Origin: Pseudomonas fluorescens
Lineage (GTDB): Bacteria > Pseudomonadota > Gammaproteobacteria > Pseudomonadales > Pseudomonadaceae
DNA length: 64,000 nt
Assembly (NCBI RefSeq): GCF_902497875.1
Contig: NZ_CABVHY010000029.1
Location: 1-64,000, forward strand
Direction: 5' to 3'
Within the stretch, counting starts at the first letter, position 1; every line of letters starts with the position of its first letter. Both the position numbers and the translations under genes were made by a program. Positions 61,251 through 64,000 of the stretch are shown here, in pieces. Under the pieces are notes generated by a model. It saw nothing but the letters and a program-made list of their open reading frames with translations, searched no databases and was not told where the DNA came from.

Positions 61251-61843
61251 TGCAGCGTCCCCCCGTTCGAGCGGCCGAACTTCGCCACGATTCCAGCCAT
61301 GTCTTCGAGCGTTCCTCCAGACAGACGCAGCACCAGAGCGCGCAGCGCCGAGGTGGCGTTAAGCGCTTCCACACAGGCGTTGCGGGTAGTCAGCGCATCG
61401 GGCGCCGTATGCGCAAGGGCCAAGCGAGCATTGTCGGCGGAGTTGTAGGCCATGCAGGCAAGTGCCAAGCTTTCCTGCTGATGGAGATATGCCGGCCAAA
61501 GCACTGGCAAGGTTGGTTCAATGAATGGGATGTGCATGACTGGCAACTCGGCACCCTCCAGTAGATGCTGCCCCATAGCATTCCAATGTTCGCCTGACAC
61601 CTTTTTGGCATCGCCGCCTGTCTTGCGCCGAAACAGGACCTTGAGTGCCCAATAGGCCTCAACGAACGTGACGTAGGTGTCATCCTGCAGTTCTATCGCG
61701 CCGGCGTCGTCGAGATGCTCGATCGCGTCCTTCATGACCTCGAAGCATTTCAGGATAAGGGCTGCATCGCCGTACTTTTCAAAGTGCGCCTGATCAATTA
61801 TCTCCATCGGTTGCTGCTCGGCGGTATCGTTTACTTTGCTCAT
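61247..61843 (-). CDS. Phage early protein, unknown
   Basis: A 198-aa soluble protein, mainly helical (ALILKCFEVMKDAIEHLDDA, TLPVLWPAYLHQQESLALAC). It overlaps both neighbours by 4 bp, as part of the early operon. No domain is recognised. Confidence 0.6.
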   Translation of the reverse strand: MSKVNDTAEQQPMEIIDQAHFEKYGDAALILKCFEVMKDAIEHLDDAGAIELQDDTYVTFVEAYWALKVLFRRKTGGDAKKVSGEHWNAMGQHLLEGAELPVMHIPFIEPTLPVLWPAYLHQQESLALACMAYNSADNARLALAHTAPDALTTRNACVEALNATSALRALVLRLSGGTLEDMAGIVAKFGRSNGGTLQ

Positions 61844-62568
61844 GGCTTGACCTTCTGGACCAGGCGGAACCGGCCTTCAAAATACGGGTGAGTGGCCTGG
61901 GTGGCGCTGACCATCAGGGATTCGGAAATGAACCGATTGAATGCGGCTGTAACGTGGCTCTTCGACCAGACGAGATACTGCGAGCCGAGCGCATTCTCGT
62001 GACCGTTGCGAACCATGCCGGCGGGGTTCGGCTGGTTTGGCCAAGCCTTCAGGATGTAGTCCACGACAGCCCCGGACAGTCCATGACGCTCCAACATGCT
62101 TTCCTTGATGCGAGTGAGCGGGGAACAGTTCTGTGGGCAGTGATCCCATACCGTCGACTGGCTGAGATCTTCCACGCGGCGTTCGATCCGCTCCAACACC
62201 ACCTGCTGCTCCCGCTGCTGGCGCTCTACGGCCACCAGGTGGTTCGCGTTTGCGGCGGTGATCTCTGCCTGGGTCATTGGTCGAGCGGCTTGCTCCTCGA
62301 GCGCCTGCCACCGATCAACCAAAGCGGCGGTGAATTCAGGGCTGAGCTGTGCGACCACCACGAAGCTGTCGCGCTTGCACACTTGGTACACGGCAACGCT
62401 CTGGCCAAGGTGATTTTTAACTTCCCCCAGTGGGGGTAGTTGAATGGTGCTGCGCTCTGCAAGGCGCTCAATGGATTGCTTGACCTTGTCGTGTCGCGAG
62501 CCAACCAGATCAGCGATCTCTTGCGAGGACATGACGGCATCGCCGCCTTTGAATGGGGTGATGGTCAT
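61840..62568 (-). CDS. Rha-family phage regulatory protein
   Basis: A 242-aa protein. MSSQEIADLVGSRHDKVKQS then LGEVKNHLGQSVAVYQVCKR match the N-terminal Rha (pRha) domain, which blocks growth of some phages in IHF-deficient hosts. SFVVVAQLSPEFTAALVDRW follows. Residues 105-150 are a coiled coil. The C-terminal domain (LSGAVVDYILKAWPNQPNPA) is less clear. Confidence 0.72.
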   Translation of the reverse strand: MTITPFKGGDAVMSSQEIADLVGSRHDKVKQSIERLAERSTIQLPPLGEVKNHLGQSVAVYQVCKRDSFVVVAQLSPEFTAALVDRWQALEEQAARPMTQAEITAANANHLVAVERQQREQQVVLERIERRVEDLSQSTVWDHCPQNCSPLTRIKESMLERHGLSGAVVDYILKAWPNQPNPAGMVRNGHENALGSQYLVWSKSHVTAAFNRFISESLMVSATQATHPYFEGRFRLVQKVKP

Positions 62569-62888
62569 ATCGCGACTCCAGCCATGGTAACGAGGGTTTC
62601 GGGCGTCTCACCTGTGAGGGCGGCAAGGCGGCCGAATACGTAGTTGTGGATTTCGGCAGAGCTGGCCCCTTTGGCATCGAAAGCGTGCAGCGCCATCAAC
62701 GCACCTATCACGCGCTGGGCTTGGGCGAGCTTCTCCGCAGGGTCGACAGTGAGCTCGGCACGTCGCAGGAACTCGTCAATCACTTCGAGCACAGACCGGC
62801 GCTCAATGCAGCCAGCGTTGAATGAGCCGTATAGCCGCCAAGGTGAGCTTGGAAGTGGGCGTTTGGATTTTGGGATAGAGGTTTTCAT
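62565..62888 (-). CDS. Phage early protein, unknown
   Basis: A 107-aa protein with a basic N-terminus (MKTSIPKSKRPLPSSPWRLY) and helical rest (AEKLAQAQRVIGALMALHAF). It overlaps both neighbours by 4 bp. Confidence 0.58.
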   Translation of the reverse strand: MKTSIPKSKRPLPSSPWRLYGSFNAGCIERRSVLEVIDEFLRRAELTVDPAEKLAQAQRVIGALMALHAFDAKGASSAEIHNYVFGRLAALTGETPETLVTMAGVAI

Positions 62889-63118
62889 ACCGGCACCTGC
62901 ATCACGTCCATCAGCTCAATAATTTCGTCCTGAGCCTGATCGGACAAAAGCTGCACCGCTTCGTGAACAACCATTTCGTTTCCAGCCTCAAGCTGAGCTG
63001 GCCCATCACCAGATGCATCAATCTTGAAAAGATCGTTTTCCAGCAAGATGTCAGCGAGCCCGCGGATCACGCGAAGACGAGCCTCGATCTTGTTGCACAA
63101 TTCTCGAGCACGATTCAT
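62885..63118 (-). CDS. Phage early protein, unknown
   Basis: A 77-aa helical acidic protein (MNRARELCNKIEARLRVIRG; EIIELMDVMQVPV). It overlaps both neighbours by 4 bp. Function unknown. Confidence 0.58.
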   Translation of the reverse strand: MNRARELCNKIEARLRVIRGLADILLENDLFKIDASGDGPAQLEAGNEMVVHEAVQLLSDQAQDEIIELMDVMQVPV

Positions 63119-63399
63119 GTCCGCATCTCCGCAGTGCGCGACACGTTTTGCGATCTCGCGTTTTGTGTCGCCACATTGAGTTGCTGGCCAATTTCTTCAC
63201 AGTGGCAAGAGGCGGTGTTCGCAGCATCGGCAGCCAAGTCCCGGCCGATGTCGATCAAGTCGCGGATGCGCTGACCGACATCGCTCTGGTTCGACGTCAG
63301 ACAAAGCAGGACTTCAAGCTGACGAAGAGAGCGCTTGGCGATTTCAAGATTCTCAAGAGCGTCGCAGGCGATTTGGCTGGTGGTGCGTGGAGTAGTCAT
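63115..63399 (-). CDS. Phage early protein, unknown
   Basis: A 94-aa helical protein starting MTTPRTTSQIACDALENLEI, resembling a small coiled coil. The ATG at 63399 overlaps the preceding stop (ATGA). Confidence 0.58.
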   Translation of the reverse strand: MTTPRTTSQIACDALENLEIAKRSLRQLEVLLCLTSNQSDVGQRIRDLIDIGRDLAADAANTASCHCEEIGQQLNVATQNARSQNVSRTAEMRT

Positions 63400-63755
63400 T
63401 GAGCGATTACTCCAGCCTGAAAGCTGGCAGGTGCTATCCATCCGGGATCATTCAGATGCCCGGCAATCCCAAGTAGGGCGAGGTTTGTTGCTTTGCAGTC
63501 GTCGGCCCAGAGGTCGTAGTCCGGATGGTTGCCTGCTGATTGCTTCGCCACCCATTCGGGCAGTTCGCGACGGCAGCGCAACTCGTTGAGATACGACCAC
63601 CACCTTGAAGCGTGGGCGCGTTCAGCTACGATTAATGCTGCCACGGCGAACTTCTGCTCCTGCGTCATCGTGACGATGATTGCGACAGAGCTTTCCTCGC
63701 TATTTGGCTCGGAGTGTTGCGCCGATAGTTCGGTGGTGTTATTTTTTGAGTGCAT
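63396..63755 (-). CDS. First early prophage protein, unknown
   Basis: A 119-aa protein. The central helix (QEQKFAVAALIVAERAHASR) and SYLNELRCRRELPEWVAKQS then DLWADDCKATNLALLGI look like a phage early protein of unknown function. GAGG is 6 bp before the ATG at 63755, 8 bp downstream of the palindromic operator. It is the first gene of the long early operon in the window. Confidence 0.6.
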   Translation of the reverse strand: MHSKNNTTELSAQHSEPNSEESSVAIIVTMTQEQKFAVAALIVAERAHASRWWSYLNELRCRRELPEWVAKQSAGNHPDYDLWADDCKATNLALLGIAGHLNDPGWIAPASFQAGVIAQ

Positions 63756-63763
63756 TAGTGCCT

Positions 63764-63778
63764 CGACATGATATGTCG
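63764..63778. promoter_or_regulatory. Palindromic operator at the start of the early operon
   Basis: CGACAT-GAT-ATGTCG, a perfect 6+6 palindrome with a 3-bp centre, extended by flanking T/A to 17 bp. It lies directly upstream of the first early gene and is a candidate site for a prophage repressor encoded beyond the window. Confidence 0.55.
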
Positions 63779-63820
63779 ATTGAAAGAAAGTCACTTGCTC
63801 GATACAAGGGACTGCTTAGA

Positions 63821-63846
63821 AAGCCCGCCTCGATAGCGGGCTTTTT
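63821..63846 (+). terminator. Rho-independent terminator upstream of the early operon
   Basis: AAGCCCGC / GCGGGCTT stem followed by a T-run on the plus strand. The remaining bases to 64000 show no supported gene. Confidence 0.75.
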
Positions 63847-64000
63847 GTTGCCTGACAGAAAGTCAGCCGGACAACAAATACTGGGGTTGGCGCTTGTTCA
63901 TTCTCGCTGCTCAATCAAATCGGCAAACGCCAACAATTGGAAGGCGCTGAACAGGGGCTCCGCAGGGCCTTCCGTTTTTTGGGTAATTGTGTCGAGTCGG

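Larger units (their letters stand above)
32991..64000 (-). mobile_element. HK97-type siphovirus prophage (minimal extent, right end outside)
   Basis: A continuous minus-strand block with early, replication, antitermination, packaging, head, tail and lysis genes in canonical order. The left boundary may lie further left (30.4-33 kb), and the immunity region and right attachment site lie beyond 64 kb. No disrupted essential gene was found, so it may be functional. Confidence 0.9.

Overview
The window looks like a chromosome segment of a fluorescent-group Pseudomonas. The evidence is GC-rich coding with strong G/C third positions, REP/REPIN inverted repeats between genes, D-rhamnose (A-band type) polysaccharide genes, a tau-like sulfonate cluster, kdgD, and several orphan RHS-core genes. 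All assignments come from reading the sequence; no database search was run.

Layout. 0-2.7 kb: three tandem small RHS-core genes with near-identical N-termini and unrelated C-termini; the first two share a perfect 265-bp duplication. 2.8-6.5 kb: a minus-strand sulfur-scavenging operon (TauD-type dioxygenase, binding protein, ATPase, permease). 6.5-8.5 kb: REP elements, a small conserved gene and a GntR/FCD regulator. 8.5-12.4 kb: GDP-mannose and D-rhamnose chemistry plus a GT4 glycosyltransferase. 12.5-15.8 kb: a large DUF4347/DUF4214 surface or secreted protein. 16-22 kb: an aminotransferase and a polar amino acid ABC transporter, then kdgD; both units carry the same ~22-bp palindromic operator. 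22-27 kb: an ion channel, a DUF4239 protein, a probable PD-(D/E)xK restriction-type nuclease flanked by 21-bp direct repeats, a GNAT enzyme and an RTX/DUF4214 protein. 27-30.4 kb: an Ala-rich, S-layer/adhesin-like gene, an XRE regulator and a divergent tyrosine integrase, tied together by a repeated GACATTT/AAATGTC operator.

30.7 kb to the right edge: cargo-like small genes, then a long minus-strand prophage of the HK97 packaging/head type with a siphovirus tail. Transcription runs right to left: early small genes, a Rha-type regulator, an O-like initiator with internal iterons, a DnaC-like loader, DnaB, a second tyrosine recombinase, a Q-type antiterminator, a Cys-rich zinc protein, a tRNA-Ser-like gene, two holins, HNH, TerS, TerL, portal, ClpP-like protease, capsid, connectors, tail tube, tail chaperones with a -1 frameshift, a 2235-aa tape measure, tail tip genes, endolysin and Rz/Rz1. 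The prophage immunity region and right attachment site lie beyond the window.

Intrinsic-terminator hairpins recur between the late genes, which fits Q-dependent antitermination. The most unusual items are the XRE/integrase/Ala-rich protein circuit with a 10-codon coupled leader, the RHS module duplication, the flanked nuclease island, a DUF4214 domain inside the tape measure, the stop-less fusion of a papain-like protein with the endolysin, and the recombinase placed between dnaB and Q.
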